A stretch of 64,000 nt of DNA. Origin: Marinomonas spartinae. GTDB taxonomy: Bacteria > Pseudomonadota > Gammaproteobacteria > Pseudomonadales > Marinomonadaceae. The DNA lies in assembly GCF_900089775.1 (NCBI RefSeq), contig NZ_FLOB01000017.1, positions 1 through 64,000 of the forward strand, written 5' to 3'. Positions 27,540 to 36,508 of the stretch are shown here, piece after piece; position 1 is the first letter of the stretch, and every line of letters begins with the position of its first letter. Position numbers and translations under genes: made by a program. The notes under the pieces are model-generated. The model had not been told where the DNA came from, did not search any database, and saw nothing but the letters and a program-made list of their open reading frames with translations.

Positions 27540-28301
27540 TTAGGTGTTATCCGTCTCTTGCTCGTTGTCTAAGTGGGCGCCTTTTTCGATGCGTGCAGTG
27601 GCCTGCTGAAGACGTTCAACCACCGCTTCAAAGCGAAATAACTCGAATGCACTGGTGGTACCCACAAAGGCGATGCTGCCGATAATGTCATCGTTTTCAA
27701 GATTGAGAATGGGAGCGGCAATCCCTGTTAGGCCAAGATTTAGCTCATCGTGAGTCACGCAAAAGCCGTCTTTGCGGATTTTTTTCGTTTCCGAATTAAA
27801 CTCTTTCCAGGTGAGATTATAGTCGTCACTTGGCTCAATCTGCTCATCATAGATTTTTTTCAAGCGGTTGGTTTTTTGGAAGGCTACCAGCACTTTAGAT
27901 TGGGCGCCTTTAAAAATCGGCAAAGGACGACCTCGGCCAAAGGTGAAACCATACTTCTTAATATCGGATTCGATATGGGTGTTGATGATGTGACCATCGT
28001 AAAACACACTCATGTAGACGGTGAGTCCGGTGTTTTTCGATAGATCAGCCATCACTTCGCGTCCATGGGAGATGAGCGGATCATGCTGGCGCATCATCCA
28101 ATCTAGTTCGATGATTCTGGGGCCCAGAGTATAGCTTGTATCAATACGGGTTAATAAGCCGGCATCACACAGCTCTCGTACATAGCGATAGGCGGTAGCA
28201 CGGGAAAGAGACAGTTTTTTCGCAATGTCGTCCACATTGATGATGAGAGAGCCTGGCCCAAAAATATTGAGGACGTTTAACATTTTATTGAGACTGGACA
28301 C
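27540..28301 (-). CDS. IclR-family transcriptional regulator
   Basis: A 253-residue regulator with an N-terminal winged helix-turn-helix (about 4-62, including VDDIAKKLSLSRATAYRYV) and a C-terminal GAF-like effector domain (about 75-245). The start is a GTG with AAGGGG about 6 bases upstream. It is divergent from the aldehyde dehydrogenase gene at 28747 and close to the catabolic operon, so it is the likely local regulator. The 445-base gap to 28747 contains the repeated motif listed separately. The effector is probably the pathway substrate or an intermediate. Confidence 0.9.
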   Translation of the reverse strand: MSSLNKMLNVLNIFGPGSLIINVDDIAKKLSLSRATAYRYVRELCDAGLLTRIDTSYTLGPRIIELDWMMRQHDPLISHGREVMADLSKNTGLTVYMSVFYDGHIINTHIESDIKKYGFTFGRGRPLPIFKGAQSKVLVAFQKTNRLKKIYDEQIEPSDDYNLTWKEFNSETKKIRKDGFCVTHDELNLGLTGIAAPILNLENDDIIGSIAFVGTTSAFELFRFEAVVERLQQATARIEKGAHLDNEQETDNT

Positions 28302-28505
28302 ATAAACCCCTTAGTTATCGATAAGTGTGTAGATTATAGGTTCGAAAGCACTATTTAACCAAGTGTTTGAAGAAAACGGCTTAAATACCTTGTTTTCATT
28401 TTATTTTTTTATATGGTGAGACTTTTGTATTTTTTTATGTTGTTAGTATGACACTTAATTTGTGATTAAAAAATGCCTCTATTCTCATATGCAGGACAAT
28501 GAAGG

Positions 28506-28544
28506 AAAGTGTATTTTGGAGAAGGATCCATTAAAGTGTATTTT
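28506..28544. promoter_or_regulatory. direct repeat, candidate IclR-type operator
   Basis: AAAGTGTATTTT occurs at 28506-28517 and again at 28533-28544, 27 bases apart start to start. A one-mismatch copy (AAAGCGTATTTT) lies at 30348-30359 just before the promoter of the next operon. AATCTTACATT is also shared by both regions (28602-28612 and 30319-30329). A possible -35 TTTACA (28575) and -10 TAATAA (28597) lie downstream of the repeat. Shared motifs at two promoters suggest common control; assignment to the IclR protein is inference. Confidence 0.5.
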
Positions 28545-28746
28545 CTCTATTTGAGAAAAAAGTGAAAAATATCGTTTACATTGGTGTTTTTATATGTAAT
28601 AAATCTTACATTGTGTTTTTTGGTGTCGTGTCTTGGCGGAATTACTTAGAGTGGTTTTAATACGCTGATGGCGCTACTGGGGTAATTTATTGTCCATGCC
28701 GTGTTTTAGAACTGTACTAAGCATCGCAAGTAGGTGGAGGTAAGCA

Positions 28747-30159
28747 ATGAGTCGTCATTTTAAATTTCTGATCAATGGGGAATGGGTAGAAGGGAATAAT
28801 GCTCCTTTCAATGTTATCAACCCCGCCACACTGGATGTTGTGGCAACCTGTGCAAATGGGGATAAATCCCAATTAGAGGAAGCTGTCCAAGCGGCACAAG
28901 CCGCCTTTAAAAGCTGGTCGGTGTCCAGTCATGAGGAGCGTAAAAGCGCTTTAAACAAAGCGGGTGACGAATTAGAGGAGCGTGCTCGCGAAGTTGCTGA
29001 ATTGATTGTTGCTGAGCAAGGTAAACCATTACCGCTTGCTATGGGTGAGGTAGAGGCGGGGGTCGCTTGGTTGCGCTATGCCGCTTCTCAAGACATTCCC
29101 GTGGAAGTGGCAGAAGAGACCGACACTAAGCGTATTGAGATACACCGTAAACCCCTTGGTGTGGTGGCTTCTATTACACCTTGGAACTGGCCTTTAATGA
29201 TTGCTATTTGGCACATCATTCCTGCTATAAGGGCAGGTAATACGGTAGTCAACAAGCCGTCTGGCTTAACACCTCTAAGTACCATTAAACTGGTGGAAAT
29301 TATCAATAATCATTTGCCAAAAGGGGTGATCAATATCATCACGGGTGAGCGTGGTATTGGTAGTGGTATTACCTCTCACCCACAGATTAATAAAATTGTC
29401 TTCACAGGGTCCACAGAAACGGGCCAGTCGGTGATGCGCAATGCGGCCGATAATTTGAAGCGTCTGACCCTTGAGTTAGGCGGTAATGATGCGGCCATCG
29501 TATTAAAGGGCACGGATGTAGCGAAAGTCGCTCCCGATATTTTTGCGGCCGCTTTCTTGAACATGGGACAAACCTGTGGGGCGATCAAACGTCTTTATGT
29601 GCACGAGTCTATTTATGATGATATGTGTGCTGCTCTGGTTGCCATTGCCAATGAGCAAGTAGTTGGTAATGGTATGGACGAAGGTGTGAACTTTGGTCCC
29701 GTACAAAATAAAGATCAACTTCAGATTATTGTGGATTATGTGGAAGATGCCCGTAAAGGTGGGGCGACCATATTAACGGGCGGCCAGCCACTTGAGGGTG
29801 CTGGTTATTTCTATCCGCCAACACTGGTCGCTGATATTGCTAATGATGCTTTGTTGGTGAAAGAAGAGCAGTTTGGTCCAGCGTTGCCTATCGTCAAGTA
29901 CTCTGATGTGAATGATGCGATAGATATGGCCAATGGTGTAGATGTGGGTCTGGATGGTTCGGTTTGGGGGCCTGATACAGCAGAGGCGACGGCGCTGGCT
30001 TCTCGTTTAGAGTGTGGTACGACGTTCGTCAATACTCACGCTAAAATTCAGCCAAATATTCCCATGGGCGGCTGTAAAATGTCGGGTTTTGGGGTGGAGT
30101 TTGGTGAAGAGGGGCTACTGGAGTTCACTTCGCTTCAGGTCGTGCATATTAATAAATAA
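28747..30159 (+). CDS. NAD(P)-dependent aldehyde dehydrogenase
   Basis: A 470-residue member of the ALDH superfamily, oxidising an aldehyde to its acid. Catalytic C277 lies in MGQTCGAI, the general-base glutamate in LTLELGGND, and the cofactor-binding FTGSTETG segment is present. The motif TPWNWPLM (usually PWNFP) is typical of one ALDH branch. The gene is divergent from iclR and is ended by its own terminator at 30208, so it forms a separate unit from the operon that follows. The substrate is unknown, probably an intermediate of the adjacent pathway. Confidence 0.92.
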   Translation: MSRHFKFLINGEWVEGNNAPFNVINPATLDVVATCANGDKSQLEEAVQAAQAAFKSWSVSSHEERKSALNKAGDELEERAREVAELIVAEQGKPLPLAMGEVEAGVAWLRYAASQDIPVEVAEETDTKRIEIHRKPLGVVASITPWNWPLMIAIWHIIPAIRAGNTVVNKPSGLTPLSTIKLVEIINNHLPKGVINIITGERGIGSGITSHPQINKIVFTGSTETGQSVMRNAADNLKRLTLELGGNDAAIVLKGTDVAKVAPDIFAAAFLNMGQTCGAIKRLYVHESIYDDMCAALVAIANEQVVGNGMDEGVNFGPVQNKDQLQIIVDYVEDARKGGATILTGGQPLEGAGYFYPPTLVADIANDALLVKEEQFGPALPIVKYSDVNDAIDMANGVDVGLDGSVWGPDTAEATALASRLECGTTFVNTHAKIQPNIPMGGCKMSGFGVEFGEEGLLEFTSLQVVHINK

Positions 30160-30207
30160 TTGTTTTTTCTTTAGACATATTTGTCTTAGAGATTTCCTTC
30201 CATTTTG

Positions 30208-30245
30208 ACAGCGTGAGCGGTTTATCTGCTTACGCTGTTTTTTTT
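30208..30245 (+). terminator. terminator after the first aldehyde dehydrogenase gene
   Basis: Stem ACAGCGTGAGC/GCTTACGCTGT (one G-U pair) followed by a T8 run. It separates the single gene from the next operon. Confidence 0.88.
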
Positions 30246-30347
30246 GCTGCATGTATGCTTTTTCGTATTTTGAGAATGATGATAGAAAAATAAAAATGCC
30301 GGGCAAAAATATCATAAAAATCTTACATTTGACTGTTTTTATCAAAT

Positions 30348-30393
30348 AAAGCGTATTTTATTTATTGACATGGTGTTATTGTTTCGCATAATG
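30348..30393 (+). promoter_or_regulatory. strong sigma-70-like promoter with candidate operator
   Basis: TTGACA at 30365-30370 is followed after 16 bases by CATAAT (30387-30392), a near-consensus pair. The motif AAAGCGTATTTT (30348-30359), shared with the 28.5-kb promoter, lies just before the -35. The start codon of the first operon gene is at 30424, leaving a leader of about 25 bases with AGAGG. Confidence 0.65.
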
Positions 30394-30423
30394 TGAGAAT
30401 AAGTTAAATAAAGAGGTTCTTCT

Positions 30424-31965
30424 ATGAATGGTGCAGAAGCAATTGTTAAGGCGGCAGTCGACTCAGGTGTAGAGTACTGTTTCGCAAATCCAGGAACCAC
30501 GGAAATGCCGTTTGTGGCGGCAATGGACAGTGAGCCAAAATTTCGTCCTGTTCTCAGTATGTTCGAAGGCGTATGTACTGGCGCGGCGGATGGCTATGGT
30601 CGAGTATCGGGCCGTCCTGCCTTGACGCTGACCCATTTGGGCCCTGGTTTTGCTAATGGCATTGCCAACTTGCATAACGCGCGCCGTGCCAACAGCCCGA
30701 TTGTTAACTTGGTGGGGGATCACGCATCTTGGCATGTGAATTATGATCCACCGTTGGCGAGCGATATTGAATCTCTAGCACGTCCGGTTTCTGCATTTTT
30801 CCGTACCTCTAAATCCGTTGATCGTTTGGTCGAGGATTTTGCGGCGGCTATGCGAGCCGCTTGGCAACCTTCTGGGGCAATTTCAACTCTTGTTCTGCCG
30901 ATGGATTTACAAGCCAAAGCGTTAACAGAAGGTATGCCTAAGGTTTCTATTCTGCCTCCGAAGCGCCACTTTAAAGCGGATTATGTTGAAGCTGTAGCTG
31001 AGCGTATTAAAGCCGGTAAACGTCTGGTTTTTATTGTGGGTGATAATGGTTTGGATGAAAAAGGCCTAACCGCTGCCGGCCGAATTGGTCAGCTGCCAGG
31101 CATCAAAATGTTTGCTGAAACCTTTCCACGTATTTCTCACCGTGGGGGTGGTTTGCCAGACCTTGACCGTTTGCCTTACTTCCCTGAAAAAGCCATTGCT
31201 GAATTAGAGCAGTACGATGAAGTGGTTTGTGCCGGAGTGGTTGAGCCGATTGCCTATTTTGGTTATGAAGGGATGCCTTCGCGTTTGGCAGAGACGGATC
31301 GTTTGGTGACGCTGGCGGATGTGGGTGATGACGTGTCAGGCGCTATGGAAGCCCTCGCGGAATTGCTTAATGCCCCAGCCCATAAAGATTTAGAAGGCAC
31401 CATTGAATTGCCTGCGGCAAATAAGGCTTTAACCCCACAATCTATCGGAAAAATAGTTTCCAGTGCCTTACCGGACAATTGCATTGTGTCGGTTGAAGGT
31501 GGCACCTGTGGTTATCCATTTTTCACCGAATCTGCCTTGGCGGCGCGTCATCGCGTATTAACCAATACGGGTGGTGCCATTGGACAAGGAATTCCAGCGG
31601 GCTTCGGCGCCGCCTTGGCTGAACCGGGTAATACCGTTGTCTGTTTGCAATCGGATGGCAGTGCCCAGTACACCATTCAAGCCTTGTGGAGCATCGCGCG
31701 GGAGAATCTGCCTGTGGTGATTCTGATTGCCGCGAATCATAAATACAACATTCTCCAAAATGAATTACGTCGCTATGGCGTGACCGAATTTGGTGAAAAT
31801 TCCTTGGCGTTGACGGAATTGGATAGGCCTCGAGTGGATTGGCAAGCCTTGTCAAAAGCTTATGGTGTGGATTCTGTTTGTGTCACCAATAACGCAGAGC
31901 TAATGCGTGAATTTAAAGCGGCGTGTGATGCAAAAGCCCCACGCTTAATTGAAATGTCTTTGTGA
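30424..31965 (+). CDS. thiamine-diphosphate-dependent enzyme, benzoylformate-decarboxylase/acetolactate-synthase-like
   Basis: A 513-residue ThDP enzyme of the pyruvate decarboxylase/acetolactate synthase superfamily. Catalytic E48 is in SMFEGVCTGAADGYGR. The ThDP/magnesium motif begins with D411 in QSDGSAQYTIQALW and ends with NHKYN about 26 residues later. Proteins of this subgroup are often annotated as acetolactate synthase large subunits, but the compact size and lack of the FAD-type middle domain motifs suggest a 2-oxo-acid decarboxylase such as MdlC. It is the first gene of the operon, followed 8 bases later by an aldehyde dehydrogenase, a natural partner for a decarboxylase that releases an aldehyde. 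Confidence 0.85.
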   Translation: MNGAEAIVKAAVDSGVEYCFANPGTTEMPFVAAMDSEPKFRPVLSMFEGVCTGAADGYGRVSGRPALTLTHLGPGFANGIANLHNARRANSPIVNLVGDHASWHVNYDPPLASDIESLARPVSAFFRTSKSVDRLVEDFAAAMRAAWQPSGAISTLVLPMDLQAKALTEGMPKVSILPPKRHFKADYVEAVAERIKAGKRLVFIVGDNGLDEKGLTAAGRIGQLPGIKMFAETFPRISHRGGGLPDLDRLPYFPEKAIAELEQYDEVVCAGVVEPIAYFGYEGMPSRLAETDRLVTLADVGDDVSGAMEALAELLNAPAHKDLEGTIELPAANKALTPQSIGKIVSSALPDNCIVSVEGGTCGYPFFTESALAARHRVLTNTGGAIGQGIPAGFGAALAEPGNTVVCLQSDGSAQYTIQALWSIARENLPVVILIAANHKYNILQNELRRYGVTEFGENSLALTELDRPRVDWQALSKAYGVDSVCVTNNAELMREFKAACDAKAPRLIEMSL

Positions 31966-31973
31966 GGTTGATC

Positions 31974-33467
31974 ATGACTACCATGGAACTGTTTCCAGAA
32001 GTACAAGGCTTTCTTGCCGAACAAAAACGTTTGTTTATTGGCGGCGAGTGGGTTGAGCCTGCTGCAGGTGAATATTTTAATGTTGAGAATCCAGCGACGA
32101 CACTCAATATCGCCAGTGTCTCCAAAGCCACTGCTGCGGATGTGGATCACGCGGTTCAAGCGGCTCGCCAAGCGTTAGAGGGAGAGTGGCAGCATGTGTC
32201 TCCGGCTCAGCGCACCAAATTGATGTTGCGGTTAGCGGATTTAATCGAAGAAGACGCGGAAAACCTCGGGCAAATTATCTCGCTAGAAAATGGCAAGCCC
32301 TATAGCAACGCGAAAAATGGCGAAGTGGTGGTCACGGCAAACGTTATTCGTTACTTTGCTGGCTGGCCTTCGAAAATTGAAGGCAGCACCATTCCTGTGT
32401 CGCCGCGTACAGGCGAACGCATGCTCAACTACACAGTGAAAGAACCTGTGGGTGTGTGCGCACTGATTGTACCATGGAATTTTCCTCTTTCTATGTGTGC
32501 TTGGAAACTAGGGCCAGCGTTAGCAACTGGCTGTACCTCTATTTTGAAACCAGCGGAACAAACCCCTTTATCAGCCTTACGTTTGGCGTATCTGATCGAA
32601 AAAGCCGGTATTCCCCGTGGTGTGGTGAACGTATTAACGGGCTTTGGTGAGGGGGCTGGTGCGCCATTAGCGGCTCACCCTGGCGTCGATAAAATTGCCT
32701 TTACTGGTTCGACCGGTGTAGGGCGTCTGATTGCGCAAAGTGCGGTCAGTAATATGAAAAAAGTTTCTCTCGAGTTGGGTGGCAAATCTCCCAATATCAT
32801 CTTACCTGATGCTGACATTATCAAAGCGGCAAAGGGGGCCGCCGACGGTATTTTTTATAACCAAGGCCAAGTGTGTACCGCTGCTTCTCGTCTGTATGTC
32901 CATGAAAGTGTGCTTGATCAAACGCTGGAAGAATTACGCAAACACGCGGCGGCTCATGTGGTTGGGCCAGGTTTGAATGAGCAAACTACCATGGGCCCCT
33001 TAGTTTCCTCCGCACAGTTCGATGTCGTCAAAGGTTACGTGGACAGTGCCGTGTCAGAAGGGGCTGAGCTGATTTGTGGTGGTGGTAAACCAAGCGAGCT
33101 AGGTGATGGCTATTTTATGTCGCCAACAGTCTTTTTGGATAAACAAGAGCAAGCTCGTGTGGCGCGAGAAGAAATTTTTGGCCCTGTGGTCACGGTCATG
33201 AGTTGGTCGGATGTGGATGAGTTGGTGCATCGCGCCAATGATACGCCTTTTGGTTTGGCGGCAGGTCTTTGGACTAATGATCTGACTCAGGCGCACACCA
33301 TTGCCAGTCGCATTAAAGCCGGCTCTGTATGGATTAACTGTTGGAATGTGGTGGATCCTGCGTCGCCATTTGGTGGTTATAAACAATCAGGCTGGGGACG
33401 TGAAATGGGCAAAAATGTCATTGATGCCTATACCGAAACGAAGAGCGTTTTTGTCAATTTAGGTTAA
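31974..33467 (+). CDS. NAD(P)-dependent aldehyde dehydrogenase
   Basis: A 497-residue aldehyde dehydrogenase with catalytic C301 (NQGQVCTAAS), the glutamate motif SLELGGKSPN, the cofactor motif FTGSTGVG and VPWNFPL, resembling betaine-aldehyde or phenylacetaldehyde-type dehydrogenases. The start is the ATG at 31974 with GAGG 6 bases upstream. It directly follows the ThDP enzyme, whose product aldehyde it may oxidise. This is the second of three aldehyde dehydrogenases in the region. Confidence 0.92.
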   Translation: MTTMELFPEVQGFLAEQKRLFIGGEWVEPAAGEYFNVENPATTLNIASVSKATAADVDHAVQAARQALEGEWQHVSPAQRTKLMLRLADLIEEDAENLGQIISLENGKPYSNAKNGEVVVTANVIRYFAGWPSKIEGSTIPVSPRTGERMLNYTVKEPVGVCALIVPWNFPLSMCAWKLGPALATGCTSILKPAEQTPLSALRLAYLIEKAGIPRGVVNVLTGFGEGAGAPLAAHPGVDKIAFTGSTGVGRLIAQSAVSNMKKVSLELGGKSPNIILPDADIIKAAKGAADGIFYNQGQVCTAASRLYVHESVLDQTLEELRKHAAAHVVGPGLNEQTTMGPLVSSAQFDVVKGYVDSAVSEGAELICGGGKPSELGDGYFMSPTVFLDKQEQARVAREEIFGPVVTVMSWSDVDELVHRANDTPFGLAAGLWTNDLTQAHTIASRIKAGSVWINCWNVVDPASPFGGYKQSGWGREMGKNVIDAYTETKSVFVNLG

Positions 33468-33488
33468 TAGAAAGTAGAGGATTCGATT

Positions 33489-34283
33489 ATGGATTTAGAA
33501 ATTAAAAATAAAGTTGCCATTGTAACCGGTGGTGGTATGGGCATCGGTAAAGATGTTGCCAGATTTTTAGCGGAAGAAGGTTGTGATGTGGTGATTTGTT
33601 CGCGCACCATGTCTGTACTGGAAAAAACCGCAGCGGAAATTTCCGAAGCAACGGGTCGTCGTGTTCTGCCTGTTGCCTGTGACACTACGGATATGGATTC
33701 CGTCGAAAATATGGTGGCGGTGGCGGCCAAAGAATTTGGCCGCGTAGATATTTTGGTTAATGGTGCGGCAGCGCCTTCTGGGGTGGTTCGTAACTCTATT
33801 GAGTTTGCGAATGATCACGAATTGTTGGGGGATTTAGATACTAAAGTCATTGGCTATTTCCGCTGTGCCAAAGCTGTCACCCCTTATATGAAGAAGCAAG
33901 GCTTTGGTCGCATTATCAACATTGGTGGCTTAACGGGCCGCAGTAGTAAAGTCATGTCTGGTATGCGTAACCTTGCCATCGTTCATATGACAAAAAACTT
34001 GTCGGATCAGCTGGGCCCTCATGGTATTACGTGCAACATTATTCATCCCGGCGTGGTAGATACCCCTCATATTCAAGAGTTGTATGAGCGTGAAGGTAAG
34101 ATCCAAAACAAAACACCACAAGAAGTGGAACAAGGTTACATTGATGTAACGCCAATCCGCCGTACCTTAGCACCCGTTGAAATCGCGTATTTGATTGCTT
34201 TTTTAGCGTCACCAAAAGCGGCTGCCGTCACTGGCGAGTCGATTGGTATTGATGGTGGACTAACTCGCGGCATTTTCCTTTAG
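33489..34283 (+). CDS. SDR-fold protein lacking the usual catalytic residues
   Basis: A 264-residue protein with the short-chain dehydrogenase fold: the nucleotide motif TGGGMGIG (13-20), NGAA near 92 and the C-terminal IGIDGGLTRG are all present. The active-site region is altered. The serine position is in INIGGLTG (G146-G147), and the YxxxK pair is replaced by S157 and N161 (SGMRN). NAD(P) binding looks possible, but normal dehydrogenase chemistry does not. It may catalyse another reaction on a nucleotide scaffold or be structural. It lies in the operon, 9 bases before the next gene. Confidence 0.85.
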   Translation: MDLEIKNKVAIVTGGGMGIGKDVARFLAEEGCDVVICSRTMSVLEKTAAEISEATGRRVLPVACDTTDMDSVENMVAVAAKEFGRVDILVNGAAAPSGVVRNSIEFANDHELLGDLDTKVIGYFRCAKAVTPYMKKQGFGRIINIGGLTGRSSKVMSGMRNLAIVHMTKNLSDQLGPHGITCNIIHPGVVDTPHIQELYEREGKIQNKTPQEVEQGYIDVTPIRRTLAPVEIAYLIAFLASPKAAAVTGESIGIDGGLTRGIFL

Positions 34284-34291
34284 GAGGTAGT

Positions 34292-35326
34292 ATGAGTGGC
34301 ACAATTTTAGTATCAACCGTTGGCCAAGGTGTGGTGAAAAGTGCCGACAATGGCCAAACATGGCATCGTCTTGGTTTAGGCCAGGACATTGAGTTTGACG
34401 CGATTACCCGTTCTCTGGATGTAGATCCCGCGAATCCAAGTACCTTATACATTGGTACGGACACTGGCCTATGTGTCAGTAAAGATGCGGGCACTAAATG
34501 GACGCGCATTGATTCCCCTTTTAATGGTGAAACCGTGTGGAAAGTGGCGGTCGATCCGAATGACTCAAAACGTATTTTTGTCGGTACTGGTGCGCCGTCC
34601 CGCGCGGTGCTATGGCGTACCAAAGACGCAGGGGAAACATGGGACCGAGCTCCGGTGGAGATTCCAGAGTTTTGCGCTGGTGTGAGCAAGCCTCGTTTAT
34701 TGGCGTTTGCTTTTGACCCAACCGATTCGAATAAAGTTTGGTTTGGTTTAGAAGAAGGCGGCTTGTTCAAGAGTGAAGATGGTGGTGATTCTTGGGAGCG
34801 TATTGATGATCGCTTGCTTTGGGATTTCAACTCCGATATTCACACCATTCAAGTGCTTCCCAACAAAGGTAAAAAGGTAGTGGTAGCGGTGTGTGTGAAT
34901 GCCGTGTATCGCAGCTTTGATGATGGTGAAACATGGGAAGGTGTTATCGCGAAGGAAGCCTTTGGTTTGTACTACGCCCGTGCGACGGCTGTGCCGATGG
35001 GGACAGAAAGTACGATTTATTTAAGTGTATCAGATGGCACGCCTGGTACGACCAGCCAAATTTATGTTTCCCATGATGCCGCTGCAACATGGCAGCTACT
35101 CCCTCTTCCATCACAGCCTAACTCATGTGTTTGGGGGATTCATGTGAACCCTGAAAATCCTGATCAAGTGGTGGCTGGCACCAAGTACGGTCATTTATTT
35201 ACCAGCGAGAAAGCGGGATTGTCTTGGAAAAAAGAATGGCGTGAATTCAGTGAAATTTCCGATGTGCTTTGGACGCCAGTTGAAGCCGTTATTAAGGCCG
35301 CTCATACCTCTGTAATCAATAAATAG
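34292..35326 (+). CDS. Asp-box (BNR/sialidase-type) beta-propeller protein
   Basis: A 344-residue protein with about seven spaced Asp-box motifs (S/T-x-D-x-G-x-T/S-W), for example SADNGQTW, SKDAGTKW, TKDAGETW, SEDGGDSW and SFDDGETW. This predicts a beta-propeller. Such proteins are often labelled glycosyl hydrolases or YCF48-like, but no sialidase active site is evident. There is no signal peptide, so it should be cytosolic. The position inside a catabolic operon suggests a lactonase- or isomerase-like role, or a scaffold; this is speculation. Confidence 0.75.
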   Translation: MSGTILVSTVGQGVVKSADNGQTWHRLGLGQDIEFDAITRSLDVDPANPSTLYIGTDTGLCVSKDAGTKWTRIDSPFNGETVWKVAVDPNDSKRIFVGTGAPSRAVLWRTKDAGETWDRAPVEIPEFCAGVSKPRLLAFAFDPTDSNKVWFGLEEGGLFKSEDGGDSWERIDDRLLWDFNSDIHTIQVLPNKGKKVVVAVCVNAVYRSFDDGETWEGVIAKEAFGLYYARATAVPMGTESTIYLSVSDGTPGTTSQIYVSHDAAATWQLLPLPSQPNSCVWGIHVNPENPDQVVAGTKYGHLFTSEKAGLSWKKEWREFSEISDVLWTPVEAVIKAAHTSVINK

Positions 35327-35357
35327 TGGTGTGATCGCATCAAAATAGGTGATGAAT

Positions 35358-35816
35358 ATGAAGGTGAAAATCAATCGTACCCATATCTCTTTATTTGTTT
35401 CCGATCCCAATGCCTCCGCTGACTGGTATGCGGATGTGTTGTCGATGGAGAAAAACGCTCGTAATGGTGACGAGTGGGTGATGATGAGCTTTGGTGATAA
35501 GCATCATGATATTGCTTTGATTAAAGCGCCAGAAGGGGCAAGCAAAGGCATCATTGGTCTTCAGCATTATGGCATGGAGATCGATGGTGACTTGACCACC
35601 TTACGCCGCTTGTATGGCATGTTATTGACAAAAAAGGTTCCGATTGTCAAAACCACGGATCATGAAGTGGGGATTGGGCTGTATTTTGAAGACCCAGATG
35701 GCAACCGCTTAGAGTTTTTCTTGGAAACAGAACACGATGATGAGCTTGGTAAATACCGTTTTAAGCATGCTCATGCACCGAGTCGTCCGATCACACTCGA
35801 ACCTATTTTTGACTGA
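35358..35816 (+). CDS. VOC-family protein, possible extradiol dioxygenase or isomerase
   Basis: A 152-residue protein of the vicinal oxygen chelate fold with two beta-alpha-beta-beta-beta units. Candidate metal ligands are the histidine of RTHISLFVSD, a histidine in GLQHYGME and the glutamate of GNRLEFFLE, matching the two-His-one-Glu pattern. Members include ring-cleaving dioxygenases, glyoxalases and lyases. In this operon, beside a hydroxylase, a hydrolase and a hydratase, ring cleavage would fit. The start was set at the ATG at 35358 with AGG 8 bases upstream. Confidence 0.8.
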   Translation: MKVKINRTHISLFVSDPNASADWYADVLSMEKNARNGDEWVMMSFGDKHHDIALIKAPEGASKGIIGLQHYGMEIDGDLTTLRRLYGMLLTKKVPIVKTTDHEVGIGLYFEDPDGNRLEFFLETEHDDELGKYRFKHAHAPSRPITLEPIFD

Positions 35817-35864
35817 TGACTTTTGATCAATGTGCTGTTTACCAATGTACTAAGGATTCAAACC

Positions 35865-36467
35865 ATGAAAGAAGCAAACTTTAGCTCATACCATATTCGT
35901 AAATGGTTTTACCATTACGAAGAAACACTGGCCAATGAAACTGGCAAATTGGCCGATGGTGAGCCAGTGAAAAAATACGTCATTGCGGCCGCCATTCATA
36001 ACCCACTGGCGAATACTTATTCTGAAGACTTATCTGTGCTGGTGGAAAACTCTCCTGAATTAGGGAAAGAGTTTGGTCGCCGTATCAATGAGATTGCCGG
36101 CGATAATGAGATCATTAGTTACGGTAAAGCGGTATTTGTTGGTGCCTTTGGCGAATACGAACACGGTAATGCCTTTTTGACCAACCCTGCGGCCGATCCG
36201 GTTCGTGTTGCTGTTGGTGGTGGGAAATCTTGGGTGCCTTCAACCGGTAAAGTGGGTGCGCCAGGTGCGACTATTGATGTGCCTTTGGCTCATAAAGACG
36301 CTCTCTACGTGCGTTCTCATTATGACTCTATCGCCGTGTCTTTTAACGATGCACCTCGTAATGATGAAATTTTGATTATTTGGTCTTTTGCGACTCGTGG
36401 TCGCTTGCATGCACGTTTAGGTGGTTTACAAGCCAAAGATGTTAAAGGAGAAAATGGCCTCGTTTAG
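35865..36467 (+). CDS. AA_synth (amino acid synthesis) family protein
   Basis: A 200-residue protein recognisable as the family named amino acid synthesis (PF06684) from its overall pattern, such as AAIHNPLANTYSEDLSVLVE, YGKAVFVGAFGEYEHGNAFL and VGGGKSWVPSTGKVGAPG. The biochemical role of the family is not established. These proteins recur in catabolic operons. The start at 35865 has AAGGA 8 bases upstream; the frame extends upstream without a ribosome site. Confidence 0.75.
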   Translation: MKEANFSSYHIRKWFYHYEETLANETGKLADGEPVKKYVIAAAIHNPLANTYSEDLSVLVENSPELGKEFGRRINEIAGDNEIISYGKAVFVGAFGEYEHGNAFLTNPAADPVRVAVGGGKSWVPSTGKVGAPGATIDVPLAHKDALYVRSHYDSIAVSFNDAPRNDEILIIWSFATRGRLHARLGGLQAKDVKGENGLV

Positions 36468-36508
36468 AGGTCATTTTTTATAGCGGCCATTTTATAGAGG
36501 TCATAGCC

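Noticed and set aside
34228-34830. 200-codon minus-strand frame opposite the Asp-box protein gene
   Set aside because: Antisense shadow of a repeat-rich coding region; low-complexity Ser/Pro/Lys product.
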